This document shows, piece after piece, positions 1-6,197 of a stretch of DNA of 6,197 nt; the stretch's first letter is position 1, and each line of letters opens with the position of its first letter. The position numbers and the translations under genes are program-made. A model generated the notes under the pieces. The model was not told the origin of the DNA and searched no databases. It saw only the letters and a list, made by a program, of their open reading frames with translations. The stretch covers positions 1 through 6,197 of the forward strand of contig DOXE01000233.1 of the NCBI GenBank assembly GCA_003519205.1. Direction: 5' to 3'. Origin of the DNA: Chloroflexota bacterium. GTDB lineage: Bacteria; Chloroflexota; Anaerolineae; Promineifilales; Promineifilaceae.

Positions 1-39
1 CTGCGGTCAAGCCTCTCTGACATCTGCACGATGATAGTT

Positions 40-1740
40 TTACTCTCTCGTTTTTGCTTGCATACTAATCCCCTCGAAAGGGTGTTCAGATTGCTCGGCC
101 ACCCACTTGTTTGCCGCATCCCAAGCAGCCGCGCCAGCCTGGCCGATCTGATCCGATACCACGAAGATATTTTCCCGGCCGATCTTCTTAATCAAGCCCG
201 TTTTTTCGAGTTGCCTGATTACACTGTCATGGACCCCGCCCAGGATCAACTTGCTGTGATGTTCGTGTAGGTCATCCGCGTAGCGCTCCAGCACCTCGAG
301 AAATGTGCTGCCCAGGTCTTCATAGCCTCGCAAGTTGAGAACAACGGCCGTGTTGGTCGTCTCCTCATCAACACCCGGAAGCTGTTTTTCAAAGATGGGT
401 GCAGCGGCGAAGAAGAGGCTGCCATAAGGTACGAGCAACAAGACGTCGTTGGCCGGCAGCGTTTTGGGCGGATCCTGCTCAATAGGATACGGACCTTCCG
501 TCTCCTTCCACTGCCTAATGGTGATCTTGTTTGACTGTTGGATCACAAACATAAGCAACGACATGGCTACCCCAACCAGCACGGCATACTGCAGGGGGAT
601 CAGCAAGCAGGAAATGAAAGTAATGCCCATGACGGCCTGTTGCACTGAACCGGTTTTCCAGACCATTTCAACCTGGGCCGGCTTGAAGGTGCGAAAGCCG
701 ATGACAATCAGTAAGCCGGCCATGGCCGGCATGGCGATGTTGCCGATGGAGGGGCCAAATAGGACGATTACCGAGGCCATGGTGATGCCGGCGAAGATAT
801 TGGCAAAGCGAGACCTGGCCCCGGCGCTGGTGACTAAGGATGTAGCCGAAAAGGAGCCGCCGACAGGCATGCCCTGAAAGAATCCGGAGACCACGTTGGC
901 AACGCCCTGGCCCACGAAGTCACCTGAGGCATCCGGATACTTGCCATCCGGGTTGACGTAGCTCTTAGTGATACTGGCCCCCTGCACAAGGCCTACAAAG
1001 GCCAAAGAAAGTGCCGGGACGATGAGCGCCGGAAATAGAGAAAGTGAGGGTAATACGGGTCGAGGCAACGATCCGGGCACCTCGGCAATATCATTTAGGG
1101 TGGTGACCGAATCCCAGCCAAATAGCGGAACTAATAAGGAGGCCACGATCATTGCCACCACCAGCCCCAGCGCTTGCAACTTAGTTTTTTCCAGGGTGAT
1201 AATCAAAAAGATGGTGACCAAGCCTACCATCAGGGTTGGCAGGTCAACCTGATCCAAGTTTCTGACATGATTGATGGCCTGGAGAAGCTTGTTGCTGCCA
1301 CCCGGATTATGACCCATTAGGTCATTTAGCTGGCCCAATATAATGAGCAGTGCCACGGCGTTGACAAAGCCGGTCATCACTGCATGGGGCACGAAACGAA
1401 TCAGCGAACCCAGTTTGAACAGCCCCAACAAGAGCATGATGATACCGGTCAAGATAGCCAGAGCAAAAAGAGATTGGGTGCCTTGGCCGGGGTGATGGAT
1501 TTGGGGCACACTGCTCACGACCAGGGCCATGGCCCCGGTAGCCTGGACGACCATGAAGGTTGAGCTGGTGAAGAAAGCGGCCGAGAAGGTGCCCATCATG
1601 TAGCCATATAGGCCGAAGACCGGGTTGACGAAAGCCAGAAACCCTTGGGCCAGGCCGTCGGGCACACTCTCGATGCCCAGCACTAGCCCGGCCATGATAT
1701 CGTCTCGCAAAGTATGGGGATTGATGAATTGTTTTGCCAT
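40..1740 (-). CDS. SulP family anion transporter with C-terminal STAS domain
   Basis: A 566-residue inner-membrane secondary transporter of the SulP/SLC26 family, whose members move sulfate, bicarbonate or dicarboxylates. The substrate cannot be read from sequence. The N-terminus has the family opening: D13-D14 and A17-G18, then helix 1 containing E24 and P27, then P40 with GLYG at 43-46. The helix after residue 112 reads RFVPHAVMTGF, matching the family 'flprpvlaGF' block. The stretch GQGVANVVSGFFQGMPVGGS (277-296) followed by AGARS (306-310) is the SulP core signature. Hydrophobic segments continue to about residue 400. A STAS domain follows at about 430-540. In its regulatory loop the usual D-S-T/S-G is replaced by GSTF (477-480), so the aspartate is missing. 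Length is normal for the family. The first ATG has only a weak AAAGAA ribosome site, but starting at the next ATG (codon 16) would remove the conserved D-x-x-AG entry. It lies 52 bp after the lipoprotein gene and is probably the distal gene of the same transcript. Family call is firm; substrate is unknown. Confidence 0.95.
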   Translation of the reverse strand: MAKQFINPHTLRDDIMAGLVLGIESVPDGLAQGFLAFVNPVFGLYGYMMGTFSAAFFTSSTFMVVQATGAMALVVSSVPQIHHPGQGTQSLFALAILTGIIMLLLGLFKLGSLIRFVPHAVMTGFVNAVALLIILGQLNDLMGHNPGGSNKLLQAINHVRNLDQVDLPTLMVGLVTIFLIITLEKTKLQALGLVVAMIVASLLVPLFGWDSVTTLNDIAEVPGSLPRPVLPSLSLFPALIVPALSLAFVGLVQGASITKSYVNPDGKYPDASGDFVGQGVANVVSGFFQGMPVGGSFSATSLVTSAGARSRFANIFAGITMASVIVLFGPSIGNIAMPAMAGLLIVIGFRTFKPAQVEMVWKTGSVQQAVMGITFISCLLIPLQYAVLVGVAMSLLMFVIQQSNKITIRQWKETEGPYPIEQDPPKTLPANDVLLLVPYGSLFFAAAPIFEKQLPGVDEETTNTAVVLNLRGYEDLGSTFLEVLERYADDLHEHHSKLILGGVHDSVIRQLEKTGLIKKIGRENIFVVSDQIGQAGAAAWDAANKWVAEQSEHPFEGISMQAKTRE

Positions 1741-1792
1741 TTGATGTTCTTTGCTCTAGGTTGACTGTATTTGGGCGGATCTGAGGTGTTGG

Positions 1793-2665
1793 CTACTCAG
1801 TTGTTTGTGCCACGTTAAAGGTCAACGTGCCATTGGCTGACTCCAATATGAGCGTTTCGCCATCGATGGTGACGCTCTTGGCTGAAGTCACGATCTCCAA
1901 ATAGCCTCGCTCCTGGGCCATAACCTCTTGTGTGCACGCCTGGTTGGTGCTGTCAATGGGACCAACCGAAATATCGGCGCTGGCGCCTTCGGCCGGAGTA
2001 ACGGTGTAGCTGGCTTCGTAACTGTTGCAGCCCGATGATCCAGAAAGCATCTCCTCGCCGAACAGCAGTGTGACCGTTGTTCCCCGAACGGGGTAATTCA
2101 TCGCCCAGAAGGTACCGATCAACGCCATCGCCGGGTCATCGGGTGCGACTGTAGGCGGACTGAGATCTTCGAGCGGGACAATTTCCACCACTTTAGCGGA
2201 CGTGTCTGTCTGTCCATCTTCGTCGCTGATGATCAAAGTAACTGTATAGAAACCTGGCTCATTGAAGGCATGTTCCACAGCCAGACCGAACAGGGTCGTG
2301 CCATCTCCCATGCTCCAAACATAATCGACGATAGGAACAGCCCCAGCCTGAGACTGTGTGCCGTCGAACGTGAAAGGCTTGCCCGCTCCAGCTACATCTC
2401 CGCTGACAATCACGGCCGTCAACCCTGAAGTGTCCGGCGATCGCGTTGCCCCATCTTCATCCACGGCCGGCGTGGTTAACTCACCTCCCTCACCCTCGAG
2501 TGCCATGGTTGGTGCGGATTCTGGCGTCATGAGGGAAGCCGTTTCTTCAGGGAGCGGCCTGGCCGTAGCTGTCGACGCTGATTCATCAGCGCTGCAACCC
2601 GTTATCAGAATCGACAAAAATGCCACAACGATCAGAGTGATTGGGATCAATCTTGCCTGTCTCAT
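1793..2665 (-). CDS. Lipoprotein with PKD domain and META/HslJ domain
   Basis: A 290-residue exported lipoprotein. The N-terminus is MRQAR, a hydrophobic stretch (about 7-22) and lipobox L-I-T-G-C with the lipidated cysteine at position 24. Residues 25-80 form a low-complexity tether rich in Ser, Thr, Pro, Ala and Glu. A PKD (Ig-like) domain covers about 82-163, shown by W117-S-M-G-D-G122 and the FYTVTLIISDEDG strand-turn at 139-151. After a short Pro-rich linker (about 168-178) comes a META domain (about 180-288), related to E. coli HslJ. It contains G212-C213-N214 and Q242-A-C244 followed by a Met/Glu-rich helix; the two cysteines are the conserved pair that could form a disulfide outside the cytoplasm. 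PKD domains usually mediate protein or glycan contacts; META domains have no defined biochemical activity, though hslJ is linked to heat shock and novobiocin resistance in E. coli. The start is well supported by AGGAG eight bases upstream. It lies 27 bp after the permease gene, so co-transcription is likely. Domain calls are good; function is not known. Confidence 0.92.
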   Translation of the reverse strand: MRQARLIPITLIVVAFLSILITGCSADESASTATARPLPEETASLMTPESAPTMALEGEGGELTTPAVDEDGATRSPDTSGLTAVIVSGDVAGAGKPFTFDGTQSQAGAVPIVDYVWSMGDGTTLFGLAVEHAFNEPGFYTVTLIISDEDGQTDTSAKVVEIVPLEDLSPPTVAPDDPAMALIGTFWAMNYPVRGTTVTLLFGEEMLSGSSGCNSYEASYTVTPAEGASADISVGPIDSTNQACTQEVMAQERGYLEIVTSAKSVTIDGETLILESANGTLTFNVAQTTE

Positions 2666-2692
2666 CGTTTCAACTCCTGAATCCTTTTTGAC

Positions 2693-3820
2693 CTACTCAG
2701 TTGCTGGAACAACCTCGTTATCGGCTTCCGCTGGTTCACCGATACCCAGGAAATGGCGGCGATACATGTCAATGGTAGTTACGAATACGATCATGATCAC
2801 CGGTCCGTAGACCACGCCAAAGAAACCAGCCAGGGCCAATCCGCCGAAGACACTCAGGATCAGCAACATCGGGTGCAGATACGCTCCCTGTGGTACGAGT
2901 TTCGGCCGAAGGACAATATCGATCCAATTGGCGAAGCCGTAAAAACCAATCAGCACAATAATGGCTGAGCGAACATCGCCATTCAGGATCAGGATAATGC
3001 TCATCGGCAAGACGACGAAGCTAATGCCCACCAGTGGCAAGACCGACAAGGCGATGGAAAGCATTGTCCAGAATGCGGCGTATGGTACCCCGGCGATGGT
3101 GTAGAAGATCCCCATGGCGCCGCCTTGAATGAACGAGAGCACAAAGATCCCTAGGAACATCGAGCGAGTCATGAGGCTGATCTTGGTGGCGTAGGCTTCG
3201 AAGATGGGGCGATCCAAATTAATCAAGTCGCGCTCCAGATCCGCCAGCGAATCATAGCTGGGCAGAAGTGTCACTAGGAAACCAAAGAAAAGAAACATGC
3301 TTATGAGCAAATTGGGAAATGAGGCCGCAATGCTAAGCACCAAATTGATCAACGTCCTAAACAGCTGGTCTACGGCACTGGTCAGTGTTTCCAAGAATGA
3401 CTCACGATCGATTTCCACAGAACTCAAAACTGGAAGCGTTTCAATCTCTGTCAGCAACTCATCCAAGAAATCTTCCAGAGCAAATTCATCCACTGAGATA
3501 TCAGACGAAAGCGCCTCCACCTGTGAGTGAGCCAACATAGCCAGAATCGTGACCGGGATGGCGATAAACAGGATAAAACCAAGGATTGTCAACGCCGTGG
3601 CCAACCCCTTGCTGGCGCGAAAGTTGCTCACCCACTTCCAGCTATAGACTCGGTTGTAGAGCGGCCGCAAGACCACGACGATGGTCAGCGAGAAGATAAT
3701 CACACTGAGATAGGGCCTGATCAAGACCAGGACCAGAATGGTACTCACTATGATCAGGATGCCGAAGAAGACGCGGCGGCTTAACAAGTGATTCTTTGTT
3801 GACCCTTCAGTTTCTCTCAT
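2693..3820 (-). CDS. AI-2E family (UPF0118) membrane permease
   Basis: A 375-residue polytopic membrane protein of the AI-2E/UPF0118/PerM family. Two hydrophobic segments at about 17-52 are followed by a third at 73-96. An acidic, non-hydrophobic stretch follows at about 104-150, then a long hydrophobic pair at 155-186. The C-terminal half carries the family hallmarks: GxxxGIFYTIAGVPYA (233-248), LPLVG at 261-265, and a block with N298, D301, LRPKLVP (304-310) and LHPMLL (315-320), followed by GG and GFFGVVYGP (332-340). Length is typical (330-400). E. coli TqsA exports the quorum signal AI-2, but some UPF0118 members have been described as Na+(Li+)/H+ antiporters, so the substrate stays open. 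The ATG has AAAGGA five bases upstream. It starts 28 bp after the LtrA-family stop and ends 27 bp before the lipoprotein start, consistent with one operon. The family assignment is firm; given the neighbouring ion-transport genes, I consider an ion or proton-coupled role at least as likely as AI-2 transport. Confidence 0.94.
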   Translation of the reverse strand: MRETEGSTKNHLLSRRVFFGILIIVSTILVLVLIRPYLSVIIFSLTIVVVLRPLYNRVYSWKWVSNFRASKGLATALTILGFILFIAIPVTILAMLAHSQVEALSSDISVDEFALEDFLDELLTEIETLPVLSSVEIDRESFLETLTSAVDQLFRTLINLVLSIAASFPNLLISMFLFFGFLVTLLPSYDSLADLERDLINLDRPIFEAYATKISLMTRSMFLGIFVLSFIQGGAMGIFYTIAGVPYAAFWTMLSIALSVLPLVGISFVVLPMSIILILNGDVRSAIIVLIGFYGFANWIDIVLRPKLVPQGAYLHPMLLILSVFGGLALAGFFGVVYGPVIMIVFVTTIDMYRRHFLGIGEPAEADNEVVPATE

Positions 3821-3848
3821 GACAATCCTTTGAGAACAGTATGTAAAT

Positions 3849-5063
3849 TCACACCTGTTGTCCGCTGAAACCTGTAGCGGGAACTTGAGCCGTTTCCGGT
3901 TGTGGCCGCTGTAACCGCTCGTAGATATCTAGGCCGACCTGAAGCAGCAAGATAGCCGCAACAAGCGCAACCAGCCAACCAACATTGAGCGAGCCACTCA
4001 AAAATCCAACAAACAGCAGCGCGGCCGCGGCGCCAAGCCGAATCCAGGGTTGGGGTGACCGAGCCAGAGGCTCATCTCTTTCTTTGGCTGCCCATTCGAT
4101 GACCCCATAGGCCAGCACGGCAGTGGCCAGGGCGATGGTAAAGAGCAGCCGCTTCGTGTCATCCAGCGGCCCGCGGGGCGGCGCGGCGAAAATCTGGTTT
4201 CCGACCACACCATAGGCAGTGATGGCCGCCATGTATGGGAAGTGGCTATAAGTCCAAACCCACAGCCGCCATCCAGTCTTGGACAGCCTGGCATGTTCCA
4301 GGTGATCAAAGTACAGCCACCATAGGCTGAGCGATATGCCCAGAAGTCCGGCGCCTATCAAGTAGTTAATGACCATCAATTCTCGACCGGAGGAGCTGGT
4401 CGCCAACTTGATGAAGAACTCACCCAGAACGATGATGGTCAGCTCGCCAAAGCGATGCACTTTGAAATGGTATTTGATGGGTGGTTCTGGCACATCAGCC
4501 TGGCTGGTGAGGCCATGAAATAGCTGGATCAAGGAGGGTGTGAAGGCACCTACGATGACAACAATAACCCATAGCCAATAGCTGGACGGAGCAAACACTG
4601 CAACGGCGATCCATAGAACACCAACCGTGGTAAATGCCGCCGCCTTGCTGCTAGTTGAACGCCGATAGGCAGGGTAGTTGATCCAGGCCCGGCCGTACAT
4701 CAGGGCCAGGACAAATTTGGAGAAACCATAGGTCACGAGGAAGGTGGTTGTTGTGGTTCCTGTCAGGCTATGAATCTCAAAGGCTAATAGCAACATCAGC
4801 GCCATATAGAGCACGGTCAGGATTCGCTGGCCAATATCGTCAACGGGATAGCGCCGGCCGTAATTCACGAATTCCAGCCAAGACCACCAGATGGGTATTA
4901 GAAGAAGGACAAAAACGGCAAGCTCTTCAGAATTCAGGTTGTGGCTTAGCCGGTTTCCTAACTCCACCAGAATAGCCACGTACACCAGATCAAAGAACAA
5001 CTGCAGCCAGGTACTACCCTCTTCTTCAGTCGGGACGGTATGAATTTTCATGAAATGGAACAT
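3849..5063 (-). CDS. ltrA: LtrA family (low temperature requirement) membrane protein
   Basis: A 404-residue membrane protein with about 12 hydrophobic segments between residues 18 and 380. Family hallmarks are visible: STWLQLFFDLVYVA at 17-30 (the N-terminal FFDLVYV motif), the WW-W-F-NYGRR region at 59-71 followed by DDIGQR (75-80), the central RFGELTIIVLGE motif (204-215), and the WWLYFDH block (248-254). Length is normal for the family. LtrA was named for a Listeria monocytogenes gene needed for growth at low temperature; the biochemical function of the family is unknown. It is unrelated to the group II intron protein that shares the symbol. The C-terminal 20 residues are hydrophilic. The first of two nearby ATGs (codons 1 and 5) is chosen because AGGAG lies seven bases before it. 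The upstream gap to the channel gene is 98 bp; the downstream gap to the permease is 28 bp, so this may be the first gene of a tight four-gene unit. Family call is strong; any role in cold or osmotic adaptation is inferred. Confidence 0.94.
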   Translation of the reverse strand: MFHFMKIHTVPTEEEGSTWLQLFFDLVYVAILVELGNRLSHNLNSEELAVFVLLLIPIWWSWLEFVNYGRRYPVDDIGQRILTVLYMALMLLLAFEIHSLTGTTTTTFLVTYGFSKFVLALMYGRAWINYPAYRRSTSSKAAAFTTVGVLWIAVAVFAPSSYWLWVIVVIVGAFTPSLIQLFHGLTSQADVPEPPIKYHFKVHRFGELTIIVLGEFFIKLATSSSGRELMVINYLIGAGLLGISLSLWWLYFDHLEHARLSKTGWRLWVWTYSHFPYMAAITAYGVVGNQIFAAPPRGPLDDTKRLLFTIALATAVLAYGVIEWAAKERDEPLARSPQPWIRLGAAAALLFVGFLSGSLNVGWLVALVAAILLLQVGLDIYERLQRPQPETAQVPATGFSGQQV

Positions 5064-5161
5064 TATGAATCTCCTGGAGGACCAGCCGCGCAGTCGTTTC
5101 CGCCAGACTAATTACTTTCCAGCCAACTATTAGGACTGAGTCTATATTTCTAGTAGGACCA
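5064..5161 (-). other. 98-bp intergenic gap, no clear signal apart from the ribosome site
   Basis: This is the longest gap inside the five-gene run. Just after the channel stop it is AT-richer, including a TATAGA hexamer on the minus strand, but I find no convincing -35 partner at 16-18 bp spacing. There is no hairpin with a U-tract that would terminate the channel transcript. TAGGAC occurs twice (plus strand, 5131-5136 and 5154-5159). A promoter for the downstream four genes could lie here, but the sequence does not show one clearly. Confidence 0.4.
5071..5075 (-). promoter_or_regulatory. Shine-Dalgarno site of the LtrA-family gene
   Basis: AGGAG (minus strand) sits seven bases before the ATG at 5061-5063. 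The alternative in-frame ATG four codons later would have this site about 19 bases away, too far for efficient use, so the site decides the start. A short CTGG/CCAG inverted repeat with a four-base loop lies directly over and before it, but is too small to argue for regulation. Confidence 0.75.
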
Positions 5162-5980
5162 TCAATCTGCCTGGTAATCCTCCGCGCCTTGTTGCTTAAG
5201 CAATTTCTTGATCTCGGCCAACTCGGCTAGGATGATGGCGTTTTCCTCTCTAACAATTGCATCCACATCTTCCGAATCATCCCTTATGCGCCCCAGTTTG
5301 ACGGCCACAAAGTTGGTCAGAACAGCAAAAACGCCGATCCCAAAAGCCATCAGTACCATAGCCACGATGCGGCCGAGATAGGAGACCGGCACATAGTCAC
5401 CGTAGCCTACGGTTGTGACAGTTACAAATGCCCACCAGAAGGCATTAGCTCCGTTTGTGATAGTGGCTCCGGTCGCACCTCTTTCAAAGCGCAGAATGAA
5501 CAGGCTGGTTATCGTGATGAGTACAATCGCGAAAATAGTGGTGGTCAGCAATAATGTTCGGGCTGGAGAATTTCGGGTTTCCGAAAATAGGTCCTGGCTA
5601 CTTTTACCTCGCAGATGTCTAATAATCCGAATCAGTCGATTTAATCGGGCCAGGCGAAATAGAAGTGTCCAGGGCAAGCCGGGAACGGCTGGTACAGACC
5701 CCAGCAGGTCCAACCAGCCTCCTTGTTTGAAAACATAGCTAGCTTTGTCGGGCGCGCCTCTGATGTTAAGCAGAAAGTCGATGAAAAAGAGGAAACAGAT
5801 TATTAGATCGACCCGTGGGAGAACAGCATCTGTCGCCGGTTCAGATCCAAGCAGTAGCAACGCCGCCACTATGAAGGAGTAGAGGGTCAATACCAGGACA
5901 AAGAAGTCATAGCTGGCACTATGAACGTGGGTGACAGCCTGGCTTTGATGGGGCTTATTGGTGCTCTCCTCTTGTCTCAT
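5162..5980 (-). CDS. Voltage-gated-type potassium channel, six-helix, C-terminal coiled coil
   Basis: A 272-residue ion channel subunit, expected to form a tetrameric K+-selective pore in the inner membrane. Segments in order: S1 at about 24-45; S2 at 55-73; S3 at 86-99 containing WLDLLGSVP (89-97); S4 at about 105-125 with arginines at 109, 112, 115, 118, 121 and 124, the every-third-residue pattern of a voltage sensor; S5 at 141-164; pore helix FWWAFVTVTT (181-190); selectivity filter TVGYGD (190-195), which is the canonical K+ filter; S6 at about 202-228. A charged tail from 229 ends in a predicted amphipathic helix (about 240-264, EENAIILAELAEIKKLL) that may be a coiled coil holding the tetramer. 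No RCK or cyclic-nucleotide-binding domain is attached, and length is typical for compact bacterial Kv-like channels (annotated as 'ion transporter' family). The ATG has AGGAA six bases upstream. It stands 156 bp from the preceding gene, probably with its own promoter, and 98 bp before the LtrA-family gene. K+ selectivity is strongly supported; actual voltage gating is inferred from S4. Confidence 0.96.
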   Translation of the reverse strand: MRQEESTNKPHQSQAVTHVHSASYDFFVLVLTLYSFIVAALLLLGSEPATDAVLPRVDLIICFLFFIDFLLNIRGAPDKASYVFKQGGWLDLLGSVPAVPGLPWTLLFRLARLNRLIRIIRHLRGKSSQDLFSETRNSPARTLLLTTTIFAIVLITITSLFILRFERGATGATITNGANAFWWAFVTVTTVGYGDYVPVSYLGRIVAMVLMAFGIGVFAVLTNFVAVKLGRIRDDSEDVDAIVREENAIILAELAEIKKLLKQQGAEDYQAD

Positions 5981-6136
5981 CGCGAGTTCCTATTATGTCG
6001 GTTGATATCATGCAGAGACAGCGCCCCGAGTAAACGAGGTGCTATCTCTGTATGATGTTTTTTTCTGATCGCTAACGACTAGACCTGGCTAGTGAGCTAT
6101 TCCTTGCGCACCAGCAGTGACCAATCGCTCCGTTGG
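5981..6136 (-). other. 156-bp intergenic region before the channel gene
   Basis: This region separates the right-edge gene fragment from the channel start. It holds the large stem-loop with T7 (described separately) and a weaker ACTAG/CTAGT inverted repeat (6078-6093). At the left end is the channel's AGGAA ribosome site (5987-5991). A CATAAT hexamer on the minus strand (5992-5997) resembles a -10 box but overlaps the ribosome site and lacks a -35 partner. A promoter for the channel gene is expected here, but I cannot place it. Confidence 0.4.
6005..6064 (+). terminator. Intrinsic-terminator-like hairpin, plus-strand orientation
   Basis: Two 19-base arms (6007-6025 and 6038-6056) flank a 12-base loop. 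Read as plus-strand RNA they give 16 Watson-Crick pairs, two G-U pairs and one C-A mismatch. One base later come seven T in a row (6058-6064). This is the layout of a Rho-independent terminator for transcription running left to right. Read as minus-strand RNA the stem has two A-C mismatches and one wobble, is preceded by seven A, and is not followed by a U-tract, so it would not be a good terminator for the visible genes. No plus-strand gene ends here. It also lies in the presumed 5' leader of the channel gene, where the minus-strand hairpin could still form. The stem-loop is certain; its role is uncertain. Confidence 0.6.
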
Positions 6137-6197
6137 TTATTCAGCCGGCACGATTTTGGGAAACGTCCAGGAACCATCAAGGATCTCTTCACCCGGT
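6137..6197 (-). CDS. C-terminal end of an unidentified protein (partial, runs off the right edge)
   Basis: One minus-strand frame is open from the window edge to a TAA at 6137-6139 and encodes 19 residues, ending in DGSWTFPKIVPAE. The composition is protein-like (acidic, with aromatic residues and prolines) and the gene would run in the same direction as all its neighbours. A second minus-strand frame is also open, down to a TAG at 6097-6099, but its product is Arg/Ser-rich and looks less natural. I do not recognise the family from so short a tail. A small stem (ACCAA/TTGGT, 6120-6137) overlaps the stop codon and has no U-tract behind it. Confidence 0.5.
   Translation of the reverse strand, partial: PGEEILDGSWTFPKIVPAE

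Noticed and set aside
1..23. ATG on the minus strand at 21-23 followed by an open frame to the left edge (MSERLDR...)
   Set aside because: Only seven codons are visible and no Shine-Dalgarno site precedes it; it may be the next gene of the run but cannot be supported.
449..877. 142-codon plus-strand ORF opposite the SulP gene
   Set aside because: It lies wholly antisense to a well-conserved transporter core, and its product is Met/Pro-rich without any recognisable motif.
2358..2810. 150-codon plus-strand ORF across the lipoprotein and permease junction
   Set aside because: It is antisense to two supported genes, of Ser/Pro/Ala-biased composition, with no domain or ribosome site.
3297..3530. 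77-codon Ser-rich plus-strand ORF inside the permease gene
   Set aside because: Antisense shadow of the acidic segment of the AI-2E protein; Ser/Glu codon mirroring explains the composition.
5992..5997. CATAAT on the minus strand as a -10 promoter box for the channel gene
   Set aside because: It touches the ribosome site, would leave almost no leader, and no -35-like hexamer is found 16-18 bases upstream.
6078..6093. ACTAG/CTAGT inverted repeat with six-base spacer
   Set aside because: Only five base pairs, no U-tract in either direction; likely chance.
6120..6137. ACCAA/TTGGT stem overlapping the stop of the right-edge gene as its terminator
   Set aside because: Short, needs a bulge to extend to seven pairs, and lacks a following U-tract on the minus strand.

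Overview
The window carries five complete genes plus the 3' end of a sixth, all on the minus strand, so transcription runs from the right edge to the left. In transcription order they are: the tail of an unidentified gene (6137-6197), a six-helix voltage-gated potassium channel with a C-terminal coiled coil (5162-5980), an LtrA-family membrane protein (3849-5063), an AI-2E/UPF0118-family permease (2693-3820), a lipoprotein with a PKD domain and a META/HslJ domain (1793-2665), and a SulP anion transporter with a STAS domain (40-1740). Every complete product is membrane-embedded or membrane-anchored.

The organism is a bacterium of intermediate GC content (roughly half, by eye) using Shine-Dalgarno starts. 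The lipoprotein has a classical lipobox followed by a long Ser/Thr/Pro/Ala/Glu-rich tether and a second Pro-rich linker. This style is common in Chloroflexota, and LtrA, PKD and META proteins also occur there. A Chloroflexota origin is a low-to-moderate confidence inference; no rRNA or marker gene is present to settle it. There is no mobile element, CRISPR array, tRNA or rRNA.

Gene spacing is 98 bp (channel to LtrA), 28 bp (LtrA to AI-2E permease), 27 bp (permease to lipoprotein) and 52 bp (lipoprotein to SulP). I see no terminator between any of these genes, so the four genes from LtrA to SulP look like one transcription unit, possibly read through from the channel gene. The 156-bp gap in front of the channel gene holds the clearest non-coding signal: a 19-bp stem-loop followed by seven T on the plus strand. 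It has the shape of an intrinsic terminator, but points against the direction of all visible genes.

Taken together, the content suggests an ion-homeostasis or envelope-stress module (K+ conductance, anion transport, a possible cation/proton antiporter, a secreted lipoprotein, an LtrA protein of unknown biochemistry). This is inferred from co-location only. Each protein belongs to a known family; I did not find a clearly unprecedented system.
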